In this document: positions 34,384-45,093 of the stretch, in pieces | Numbering within the stretch: position 1 is the first letter of the stretch | Layout of the letters: the number at the start of each line of letters is the position of its first letter | Assembly: GCA_914767715.1 (NCBI GenBank) | Contig: OU612073.1 | Coordinates: 8,556,001-8,620,000 of the forward strand | Reading direction: 5' to 3' | DNA from: Membranipora membranacea | Taxonomy: Eukaryota > Bryozoa > Gymnolaemata > Cheilostomatida > Membraniporidae | Length of the DNA stretch: 64,000 bases | Notes under the pieces: generated by a model | The model's database searches: none | Told to the model about the DNA's origin: nothing | What the model saw: only the letters and a program-made list of their open reading frames with translations | Translations under genes and position numbers: made by a program

Positions 34384-36130
34384 CTCAAGGATTTTGACTG
34401 CTAAATAATCAATCCCTGATCATTTGAACATCAAATAAGAGACTCTTGGTAGGATAACGGTTTGGCCAGCTACTATAAAAGGAACTGAAAATGTTTGAGT
34501 TTTACCATTAATATGAGGAGATGTCTTCTCTTATGAACATGTTACTGGAATCGATAAATTTAGTCGAAGCGAAAGATCTTTTCACCTTAGTGTAGCTTTG
34601 ATCTTGCTGCAAACCTTGATGTCTTGACACCACTTGAATAGCTATATATTATTGTTATCTTATTACTTTGATTGCACCTTGTGAAGGCGCTAACTAACTA
34701 TTACCCAATTTTTTAAAGACTGTCTTGCTTCCTCATATATGCTGTATGCGGTTCTCAGAGTAACATTTCACCCAATCATGGATATCATAGTTATATCAAG
34801 GAGTTACTTCTTGCTCATATGTTTTTTACGCATGCTCACGATTATTGCTTTAACATGTAGTGTGAAGTTGCTTAGTTCTCTCTTTTCACTTACAGCTTGC
34901 TAACCAATTAAGCGATAGATTTTTGATTCCGACTAAAAAGATTTGATTGAATCAATCGTTTTATTCCACTTTTTCATATCCTAGTTTTCAGATTATAAAT
35001 ATATTTATACCAGTGAAAAAGACACAATAGATAACCACTCTACTATAGATAGAGTGGAACAAATCAGATTTTAATTTGTAGGCTTTTTAAAGGAGGAGTT
35101 ATACCACTACTTAAAAGAGGTGGACAACTCTCAGATTGATTAAGAGTGTAGCACTGTGATGCTGTCAGAAGATGAAAATTTATTGTTCTCCTTTATGTTG
35201 TGGTTATGGTGAGTGAAATGACCTTAGTTATGCAGTAAACGGAGTTGTGATGTGCAGAAAAAACATCAGGCCCAAGAACTGGGAACACTTCATTCAAATG
35301 TCATCATATTCAATGCAATTCATGTTTACACCATGCATCATCATCTGAACAAATGTAGTGTCAATTTTAATCCCTTATCTTCAGTCAGCTGATGTGTGGT
35401 ATATTCAACCTATTTTTTTAATTTTCCGGGAATTTAAATGAGGCTAATAAGGGCTTCAACTTGTTCGTGTTTCAAAGCTGATCAGCTTGTGGCTTATTGC
35501 TGTTTAAACAGAAGCTGAATGATAACAAAGAGCTGCAAGGTCAAGGGATTTTCATATTTGTGACCAACGTGAGGTGTTTGTCGATATGAGGTAGGTTTAA
35601 AGGAAATTTAAATTTTAATCAGACTTCAACGCTTCAAATCTGTTATGCTATGTCGTGTTTTTGTTTTACATGTGTATTTTTTCCACTTCTTTCATTTATA
35701 AATCCTCCTAAAATTTAACTTAATAGCAGGGTAACTGGTTCACTGAGATAAACTGCGTTGAGTCTGCTGAATGCCTACACAATTACATCGATTCATGCAT
35801 CTGCTGGCTAGTTAAATGATGAACTTGATAGTTTTTGGCCACCTGGATATGTATAATAAACAGTTATGTAGCTACTGCATGTACGGGCTATGCAGGAATA
35901 CCACACGGCTTGTGTATAGCCACCTCTAATTCATTCTACCCTTGCAGACCGCTTGGTTCTAAAGGCAGTAACATTACTAAATAGGTAGACAGCAGTTTTT
36001 ATCAATATGGATATCTTTTGTGTGATCAACACGCATTCGACATCATGCACAAAATTAGTAGACACTTTTCTTCACCCTGTCTTTCTTTACAAAACTAGTT
36101 AATCTTGACCGGCCCACTTTACTAGATAAT

Positions 36131-36310
36131 CACTATGGTTCCATGCCTCGAATGAGTGGTCCACTCCCATGTCGAATGATAATGCTTACACTTTCCGTTA
36201 TGAGAAAAACATGTAAAGAGATCTGTAACAGAGGCTGGGTTTTGAACCTGCAATGAAGTCATTGTCTGCATACGCGCTTTCCATTCATCTACGCCCCAAT
36301 TCGATTGAAA
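36131..36310 (-). mobile_element. SINE-like element related to 52299-52658
   Basis: It shares 'CACTATGGTTCCATG', 'AAAAACATG.AAGAGA' and the internal 'TTTGAACC' box with the element at 52299-52658. On the minus strand GATGAATGGAAAGCGC followed by GGTTCAAAACCC resembles tRNA A and B boxes. Only one copy of the CACTATGG end is present, so it looks 5'-truncated or lacks the second terminal repeat. Confidence 0.55.
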
Positions 36311-37167
36311 AAACAGGAACCAGGCGTATCCGGATATGGATACATGGTGAATGTAAGCACGGTGTTTTGTGATACAGTCAAACATGTCGAGAACTTGATA
36401 TGCTGCAAAGCCTGTATTTTTTTATTTGCAGCCTATTCTACTGGTAACAAAAGGCTTTTATCTAGAATGCGTCATTTGAGGAGGTCAATCAATATTTATA
36501 TTTGTTGTAGAGCAAGTGAGAATTGATCATTTTACAAACTGCTCATCACCCACATAATTTATGAAGGGGACAACCCTGATTAAATATAAAACATGGTCCC
36601 ATAATGTTTTTATGCAATTAAGTTGACCAATCAAAAGCGATAAAAAGAAATGGCTGTAACTGACATTCTGTTTGATTATTTGGATGTCAAAGCGGGTGTG
36701 GCAGAGGATCAGCTGAGTCGGACAGCAATATACAGTTACAGACTGATACAGATACATAGCATAGGTGAGTACCATGATAACTTTTAGTGCTACTGTTGCT
36801 AAAATGAGAGTCATGTAGTGAAGCATGAGTGACTCTACCAGAAACAACAGTCAAACCATCCCTATTCGTGTGAACAAATATGCCCAATGCAAGACAGAGA
36901 GAGCGAAGGTGTTCAGTGAAGTGATGGTGGAATTTGGCTCTCAATCCTTACACAATATAATTGATTGACCACCTAAATAGAATATCTATATGGAATAAAG
37001 CTATCCATCTATAGAACCAGGGAAAAAAGACCACCTTAAAAAAGTTCAGACACTGCAAGACTTGATCACAGGACCTTTGGCACAGAAATCTAGGCGCATG
37101 TGTATGTATGCCATGTTATGTAAATACATGACAGTGATTACTTTATCATACACATTGTGCTGTGTAT

Positions 37168-37280
37168 CTAGTTTAATCCAATTGCCTGCATTCTAGTTGC
37201 TCCCTTTTACTGGTCACGCCACGTGACCAGTGGATCGGGAGCAACTCCGAATGCAGGCAAATGGTCTAACCTTGGTCAAG
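37168..37280. repeat. Foldback element, 'CATTTGCCTGC' family
   Basis: 'AATTGCCTGCATTCTAGTTG' on the left pairs with 'CAACTCCGAATGCAGGCAAA' on the right. The core carries a perfect inverted 'ACTGGTCACG' / 'CGTGACCAGT'. The same core word occurs in the copy at 40038-40220. Confidence 0.75.
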
Positions 37281-37886
37281 TTGTGACCACAAATGTCTCA
37301 ATTGTCATAATTTCCTGCAATCAACCACAACTTCTACAACAATTGTGACAATTTTTTTGAAACGCTGGAACAATGCTCATCTACAGACCACTTCCATTGA
37401 TCTACGCAACTATTGAACCTGAACTCAACCTGGCATAAATGTCGCAATTATTCAATGCTTCACTTTGATCATTTTCAATTTACCTGATACCCACCCTTTC
37501 TCGGTCAAAATTGTTGAAAATTTTTGATGAAAAATTGCAACATTTTGTTAAATTCTTTATTAATATGATTTATTGTCTGTTTTTGTAACGGATTCAACCG
37601 CCCTTTGAAACTACCAAGTGCAAATGCAAACTCCTCTGATATTTTAATCACCTGTACCCGGTTCAATACATTATATGTTTTATTAGTGGTAGTTGTGTAC
37701 TCCTTCCCACGCCGGCCAAATCTATGTCATCTACTTGAAATCTATGTTTGTTATGATCACGTGTCCAAAATATTGACCTAATTCGCGAATTCTTTTGAAA
37801 ATAGCATTCACCCTTCCGATTTTGTAGATAGTCCATAGTTTAAAACACTACAGGTAAATCATATTACTATATGAAGCATCTTATAT

Positions 37887-38017
37887 CCATACTGACTCTC
37901 GTGATCTGACTGGGCATGTAGATCACTGATAAACCATACTGACTCTCGTGATCTGACTGGGCATGTAGATCACTGATAAACCATACTGACTCTCGTGATC
38001 TGACTGGGCAGCTCATG
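37887..38017. repeat. 47 bp tandem repeat, 2.7 units
   Basis: The unit starting 'CCATACTGACTCTCGTGATC' repeats exactly at 37887, 37934 and 37981; the third unit is broken off after CTGGGCA. Confidence 0.95.
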
Positions 38018-38465
38018 CCCAGAGCTGAGCATGCGCAGAATGTCTTATATCATGGGTGCAGCCTATCAATATGACTATTTCCAGTCAGTTTGATCTCTAA
38101 ATCTTCTGTTCATATGCTCTGAAGAGAATTCCCTAGTAAATAATTTTGAGATCATCGTCTCAAAGAGCATACTAGTAAGTGGAAACTGGAAAGCCAGGTA
38201 CAATATTATGTAGCCAAGAGTCCCTGCTTACTCATTGATTTAGCCAATGTGTTGCATTCAATCAGTGACAAAACATTGTCTAGTAAGTACAGCAGTAATT
38301 TAAAACAGTAGAACTAGAATGATTTTGATCTGAACTGATAATAATGTACCACAAACATGTATACATGTAAACATGTATAATACAATAGGCCCTAAGGTGA
38401 AATAATATTGAAGTCATGATATAATTAAATAAGAATTTGTCAATTCAAATTTCATTGAGGATAAT

Positions 38466-38560
38466 AATAGGCCTACCCTGGCAACTCAGTAAGTTAGTGC
38501 AAGGAGCTAGTCTCTACCATAGAGTTATGGTCTCTACTGTCCTTGGTTCAAGTACAAAAG
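38466..38560 (+). mobile_element. tRNA-like (possible SINE head)
   Basis: 'TGGCAACTCAGTAAGTTAGT' followed about 50 bp later by 'TTGGTTCAAGTAC' resembles A and B boxes with the longer variable arm of a Leu/Ser-type tRNA. I could not close an acceptor stem, so a functional tRNA is unlikely. Confidence 0.35.
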
Positions 38561-39133
38561 GCCTTTTGTTATACAAGTCTCATAGGTGTCTTGGAACATG
38601 TCTGAAGAGAAGTTCCCAGACATCGTTCCCCTGGTCCTATCCTACATACTACAGCACAACTGTGCTTTATTTTTTAATGTATAGTGAAAGAACTGTGTGC
38701 GTTGAGGCCTTGGCCACTGGGGCACTCGATAACTGTACCAAGACTTATATGAGGTTATTTTACTCTACTCTCTAGCTTAAGTCCCATTGGTTGAAAATGA
38801 AAATGGTATCAAAAGGTCTAAAAATCAACAAATCACGGGCCTCAGTGAGAGTTGCACCATGTCAGCTGTACAAATATTTTATTTAAATGCTCTAAAAATA
38901 ATTTCATTTGCACCCTTTTTTAACTGGTACATTATTTGTTCAGTAAACTGATCGGCTATATAATACATGGGAGTTATCTTTGTTCGTTGCAGGGTAGTAG
39001 TTGGCAGTGCGTAATTATGGCTGCTAGTGGATGTGTGTTAGCGTCCGATGTCTATGTTCTACTGAAAGAGAGGAGGTAATGGGACTCCTCATTGGTGATG
39101 TATGTTATCTATTTTGCTACTATACCCAATATC

Positions 39134-39454
39134 TAGCCAATGCGTTAGCTCCGATTGATTAGGGAGAGAGACAATGTCATAGGTACCACATCACCTCACA
39201 CTGACATCGTGTGTATCTCTGATCATTAGAGTCAATGTAGTACGAGTACCTAACCTGTACCCACTCTTAATTAATGAAAATGAACTTGGGTCGTCACATG
39301 TTGTCGATGGTACTCATGCTAAGTGAATTAGTTCACTCTCCGTCGATCAGAGATGTACATGCAATAGTATATCACATGATATGTGTGATATGACCTGACA
39401 TTAGCTCTTTCACTCCACCCAGCAAATCAGTTATCAGAGCCAACACATTGGCTA
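39134..39454. mobile_element. TIR element, about 320 bp, in BRCC36 intron 1
   Basis: The left end 'TAGCCAATGCGTTAGCTC' and right end inverse of 'TAGCCAATGTGTTGGCTC' match with few differences. Internally 'GTGTATCTCTGATC' is answered by 'GATCAGAGATGTAC'. It is non-coding and a partial copy is at 9401-9505. Confidence 0.65.
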
Positions 39455-40037
39455 CCTAATATCTCAAACTCCCTGACAAACCAAATGAAGAGAACTTACT
39501 CGCAACTTAGCTTCGATCAAAATTCTCCACCTTTAAGATGATGAGATTACAAATACAGTAGAAGACATGGGATGTATAAAAGCACGTTAGGGGAGAATTC
39601 ATGACTTTCACTTAATTTGGTCATCATACATAGACTCCCTCTTACTCTGCGATGATGGCTCAGCGCTGAGCATAGAAAAAGTATTACACATAGTATACGA
39701 ATAGGTTAGCCTGTGTGTCAGAATTCATTATCAGAAACTTGTAAGTGGCATTCCGTTTTTCATGTTGAACTAGGCATCTGGACCCCCACTAATATGGAAG
39801 CAACTGCAAGATCACAGTTGGAGATATGATATTTATTTTACAGTAAGATAATGACTCTGTGGCTCATGTGTCAGCGTTGGTGATACTACAGAGATCAGAT
39901 TAAATGACAAGATAGATGTGAGATATCACCTGAACAACTCACCGATGCTGCTATGCATGCTGATGAATGTTGAGCATCAATACTTCTTACCTTGGTGTGC
40001 AGAAAAAATAATGTTTCAACATTAAGACTGACATGGA

Positions 40038-40220
40038 CCAAGTTTGGTCTAGCCTTGTTTAGCTCTGTCAGTAGCCAACCGTGACAAGGCTAAGATTGGT
40101 CAATCTGCCTGCATTTGGAGTTGCTCCCTCTCCACTGGTCACGCCGCAGGCAAAAAGACCTGCGGCGTGACCAGTGAAAGGGGCGCAAGGGAAATGCAGG
40201 CAAATTGGATCAAACTTGTT
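40038..40220. repeat. Foldback element, 'CATTTGCCTGC' family, largest simple copy
   Basis: Outer part 'AATCTGCCTGCATTTGGAGT' pairs with 'GGAAATGCAGGCAAATTGGA'. The core 'CACTGGTCACGCCGCAGG' is followed after a few bases by its inverse. Extra sequence with 'AGCCTTGT' / 'ACAAGGCT' on the left forms a second hairpin. It lies in a BRCC36 intron. Confidence 0.7.
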
Positions 40221-40619
40221 CTATGGCTGACATGAAATTATGACTGTAGATTTAGCAACCTTTCAGATTTTTGCTTGTTCTATCACCAGCCTATGAGGGC
40301 ATCTCGTAAATCCATGGAACATTTGATATCACAGCTGATGTCACTTACAATTATGCGCTTAAATTCTAGAACAACTTCAGTGTCTTTATTTGCTATAAAC
40401 ATTTCATATATAGCTTCCTTATATATATTTACATATCAATCATTTCTCGTTCCAGTTTGGTAGAAGCCATAGTAACAAATGTTTAGATTACTTTGCAATG
40501 CTTCTATTTCAGAGTCTAGGTCAGAAGTTAAAGAGACCAATGAGGGTAATAGGATGGTATCACTCTCATCCACACATCACCGTCTGGCCTTCTCATGTCG
40601 GTAATTATTAATCTGATGT

Positions 40620-40735
40620 CTACTCTATATATATATATTATATTCAATTATATGTATGTATATACTTATATTCAATTATATGTATGTATATACTTATATA
40701 TGATATATATATATATATATGTATATATATACTCT
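40620..40735. repeat. (TA)n-rich microsatellite
   Basis: Alternating TA and 'TATGTATATAC' units, just after BRCC36 exon 3. Similar (TA)n runs lie at 12898-12925 and 18574-18625. Confidence 0.85.
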
Positions 40736-42401
40736 GCTGTATGGCGATTATTGACGTGATGTTGATATTAAGTTAGCCATAGGTTAGCTGTCTGCAACTA
40801 GTGTGGTACACATAAAAGGGCCGCATGATTTCCATCGAAAGATTCTGTGACTCTCAGTTGTATTTTTGTGGGAAACTCTTATGTGCTTTCTCCATTGTGC
40901 TGGTTTGCTGTCAGTGGCATTGGATTATCAAGTGAAATGTGATTGATGATAAAATGACATAAATTGCAACCTGGTTGAATTTCCGGCGCTTTACTTCCTG
41001 CTCGAGAAGTGAACTACAAACAGGAGTTGTCTGCCTTTTGACTAAAAGGTTCAATGAGGACACAACTCCAATTTACGATATCCTCTTATTTATTAGGTTC
41101 ACTTGTATGATAGTGGGGTGAATTTAACAAAATCAGTACAAACTTTATCTCGGTAAAAGCTGAGCTCTCTTGCAAATCTGTACTCGAATAACTAATACTT
41201 CTCTGCTACACGTTACTGGTAATACTTCGTTCGAAAGCATTGGGCTACATTTGTACAACATGACTAGTGTGGTGTGTTGTACTCACCTCTCTTACTCACT
41301 ACTTTTGATGTCAAATATGAACCCGCCTTTTTTGTTGTAGATGTGAGAACCCAGGCTGACTATCAGATGATGGATCCTTGTTTTGTTGGAGTTATCTTTT
41401 CAGTATTTAATATCGATAAAACCACACAGGTAGACTACTTTTCATGTTACGTTATTTGTCGGTTTAGTGAGGGTTTTTTTTCTGACCCAGCATAAGATGA
41501 GCTCTTATACCTCAATTACTCACTTTCAGCTGGGAGTGCGACTCTTACATGACATGCTCAGATATCCATTACTCACCTACCTGTAATAAGAGATGGTTCT
41601 GTTTTAGGAATCACAGATCCAGGTGACATGTTTTCAGTCTGTACAGAAAACGAGTAACCCTCATGAGTAAGTTTTATAACATTTTCTTGCTGTGAGGTTC
41701 TGAGGAATTGTGAGACATTTAGGGTTGCCGATCTCTGATTAAAAAAAGGCACTTAACATACATCTAAGTTACTTTGCCAACAATAATGAAATATTTAATT
41801 GAACTGGTTTGATGAGTCATAAACACACATGCCGGACTTAGCTTCTCTATTTTCAGGTTTGACAGAAGAGAAGTACCACTCTACGTGGACAAGAAATTGA
41901 CTTATGGAGCACATAATCTGCATAGCCTTATTTCCTTACCTAAAGTTTTACTAACAGAAGAGAGTATAGCCTACCGCTCCACAATACCAGCTGATAAAGA
42001 TATTAATCTAGTAACACAGGTTTATAACTCTTCAGGTGAGTGTGATATCTGATATACCCATGACTATTGTTTTATCAAAAAGAAAGTAGTTGGTTTGATT
42101 TTCGTTGCATGGTACTGCGAACAGTTCAAATATCATACTCAAAATTGTGTTTATATGGAAGAATACACACCTAAGGTCCCTGGAGGCTGGAACGATAAAA
42201 AAGCTCCCAAGTGATATTCCCGCTGCATTCTCTACCTTGCAGACCATACCTCCGACTCTCCACAATACCCCAAAAAGTCGATGTCACATTATTTTTCCAT
42301 TTTCATCTAAAACTTGTTGTTCCTGAGGTGTTATAACCTTGTGATTATTCAGTAGATAGACTATCATACACTAGAAGCTGCTCCTAGGCCACAGGCCAAC
42401 T

Positions 42402-42465
42402 AAATGCGTGGAATTGTCTTCCTCAGTTGTTCAATGCCGAACAACGCCGTTGGGTGCGCTAACGA
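42402..42465. repeat. Fragment resembling 31317-31375
   Basis: It shares 'GCGTGGAATTG.CTTCC' and a following ATGCC motif with 31317-31375. It lies in the last BRCC36 intron. Degraded and unclassified. Confidence 0.3.
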
Positions 42466-42919
42466 TGCGTCTTTTCAGAGACCATCATATTGGTGTTGTG
42501 AATTAGCATCTTAACCTACGCTTCTGTCGTTGGCCAGTTGGTTCAATGCAGCACATTTGATCGGTCATTGGTCCTTACTCATTGCTCAGTCACTTAGCAA
42601 TGTTTTCACAAGGTATGGAAAGTGGGTGTGTGTAGCCTCGCATATCACAATTCCAAGCATTTTGTGGGCCTGTCAAGCAAGACCATAATAATTAAGAGTA
42701 ACAGGTATCTGTCATTATTATATTTCAGTTTACTCAGCCAGCGTCTGCCATATACTAGATACTTTAGTGACACCATTGATGAGGTCACTGACTAACAAAC
42801 TGGAACAGAATAAGATTACTGAAGAGAGACTTTTATTAGAAAAGCAGCATCTTCAGACACAGATAAACTCTATAGCTCCATCAGCCTCACTAACAGACCT
42901 GAGCAGTGATCAGAGCTGA

Positions 42920-45093
42920 TCTTTACAAGACTAAGGATGTAACTCGTAACTATGCAGCTCCAGGCTGTATGAGATTTGTAGCAGGCACCACTATGAGTTA
43001 GGATTAGGCAGACTTTAGCAGTGTATGGAGCTTATCTATACATGATTATTACAGTCTAACCACTAGCAGGGTGTAACTCTAGATGACTCAGCTGCACATT
43101 ATTCATAATGGTGAAGTTGAGAAAGCGCCAAGTTTTTCACTTTTACATCTATGTGTTTGACAATTCTTTCACAAGAAAAGTTTATTTACACTATTTTGAA
43201 TAATTATTAACACTGGTACATAATTATAGTTTAAATCAAATATGGGTGATGAGGATAGTGTAGTATGCAAACAGGTGTGATAATTTCTTTCGGTATTCTC
43301 AGGCTTACACAAAACCAAACTGTGCCAGTTTTTGAGAAGAATACTCTAACTAAAAGTGTTAGGCATATTTGAACGGAACCGCATGGTGGGCTTACTTCAA
43401 TATGGATGGTTAGATATATGCCTTTGATAATGATAAAAAGTCCCAGTGAATAAGGGACACAACATAAAGTGTGGTAACATCTTAATTGATCGTATACCTA
43501 TAAGTCCTATCTATATTAGTGACCAGTAGCAGGGTATATGTGTTTTGCGACGTGGGTTGAACCCAGGGAACAGATACAGCTTTCTTCCCTTAGTCAATGT
43601 TTCAAATGGTACAGCTGTCTGCCCTGAACAGCTATCAGGATATTTCTCTGCTAATGATTTACTCTCTCGGCTCACTCTGTCCTGTACCTGCAACGCACAG
43701 TAGTGTCTCAATAGTGTATTTGTGAATATGATATTTCACATTTGTTGGATCTTCATGACTAAGACAAGTCCCTCCCTTGTTACTTTTTTAGCGGTCCAAA
43801 CAAACAAGTTTGAGAACAATTCTAGGTTGTCATGATGAAATAAGACATGGGATTCATCTTAACTAATTCCCCCCCCCAGCTTATGTGGTTCATAAATTGT
43901 TTAATATACCATCACTCAGTCGATCATTAACAACCATTAGGAGTCAAATATGACCGCAAGTATATTATGAGTTATATTTTGAAATATAATAACTTTGCAG
44001 CGCCAGTAAAATCATTGCGCAACGAAACTATATTCATGATATTTTGGCGCCGTGATACATGAATGCAATGAAATACAATGAATACATGCTAATCCTAAAC
44101 GCCTTTCCGTGGGAGTGGCCATCACAGATAATATAAATCTGCATATGTTTGTAGATGGGTTTGATACTTCATGTTTTGATCCGTAAGAGAAGCAAGTCTC
44201 AAATAATCTACACTAAACAAAATGTAAACAACGGAAACTAGGATTAATGTTAAATATCCAGTGAAAGCCTGATATAATGATTCTGGGTACCAAAGAAAAC
44301 CGTTGCGTGACTATATTTTTGTATGAGTGAGTGCTGCTTTTTTATAAATTTAGTTGAACTAAGTTTATCATTCAAAACAAGTATCGTGATTTGCATGACA
44401 ATTAGATTATATCAATTATCATTCACTTTGAAATCTACAAACATTTCATGTGACACACCTTATTTTGAACCAATTTGATACAAAAAGAAATAAATGAACA
44501 CTCTTTACAAGGCGTTGCCCGCTTTCTCAGCAGGAAGGGGTAAATCTGTACAGATAACTAAAGATGAACAATTGTAACAGTGGGGTGACCGCTTGTTGCT
44601 CCCAGATGGTTTTATATCAGACTCAGAGACTCTGTGGCACTCTGTCCCCAGTGTGTTTCCTTCCTCTGCAGCTATGAGACTGAGCTAGTAGAATATAAGC
44701 CCATCCACTGATTATTGCCGTTATATTTTAATAACTATCTGGAAGGTCAGCTGCAGCCTGCAGTCTTATACTTATAATTTTCATCTTAGGCATCCAAAAT
44801 ATTTATCCTAGACAGAATCTTTGACATAAATCTAAAATATTTCGTGGATGCTAGTGTGGTAGCTGCTCAAAGGCAAAACATCCAATATCTCAAGTTCCTA
44901 GGCATTTGTGACTTAAAAACATCACCGAGACAGGAATCAACCTGACATGGCAGATTTAAATTTCTCGTCGGCAATGAGATTGCACTGGAATGAATTTCGA
45001 TTAAAGTTCACTGAAACAAATCTTGAATTTGGGTTTGCATTGTGGATGGTAATCCTGAAAGATCGATATCACCTAAACTCAAAAGTCTCTAAG
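42920..45093. other. Intergenic region, no gene seen
   Basis: No exon with family or splice support. The interval 44805-44940 has a frame after a CCTAG acceptor (KYFVDASVVAAQRQNIQYLK) that could belong to the weak candidate gene to the right, but no donor is evident. A run of nine C is at 43870. Confidence 0.4.

Larger units (their letters stand above)
34384..39016. other. Intergenic region, no gene seen
   Basis: No splice-supported coding frame was found in this 4.6 kb. It holds a SINE-like piece (36131-36310), a foldback (37168-37280), a 47 bp tandem repeat (37887-38017) and a tRNA-like segment near 38466-38560. Open frames of 70-112 codons overlap these or have no splice or family support. 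Confidence 0.5.
39017..42919 (+). pseudogene. BRCC3: BRCC36 (BRCC3) JAMM deubiquitinase, exons 1-2 disrupted, exons 3-7 intact
   Basis: Recognisable exons: 39017-39099, 39844-39968, 40513-40600, 41341-41429, 41608-41666, 41857-42035, 42729-42919. Exons 3-7 join in frame to TGA 42917. They encode RPMRVIGWYHSHPHITVWPS with the JAMM metal ligands HxH and the following VRTQADYQMMD, FVGVIFSVF, and a C-terminal coiled coil (LEQNKITEERLLLEKQHLQ). Exon 1 has VLASDVYV in one frame and STEREEVMGLLIGD (with the catalytic Glu) in another. Exon 2 starts with TAA after its acceptor, then reads HVSALVILQRSD, has an extra T (39901), a TGA (39905) and resumes as DRCEISPEQLTDAA. The family cleaves K63-linked ubiquitin in BRCA1-A and BRISC complexes. 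Either a gene losing its N-terminus or an error-rich assembly stretch; an alternative ATG in the second frame of exon 1 does not rescue exon 2. Confidence 0.65.

Noticed and set aside
36527-36944. Minus-strand frames of 106 and 85 codons, the first with hydrophobic stretches (membrane protein?)
   Set aside because: No recognisable family motif and no supporting splice or poly(A) signals; two overlapping frames share the region.
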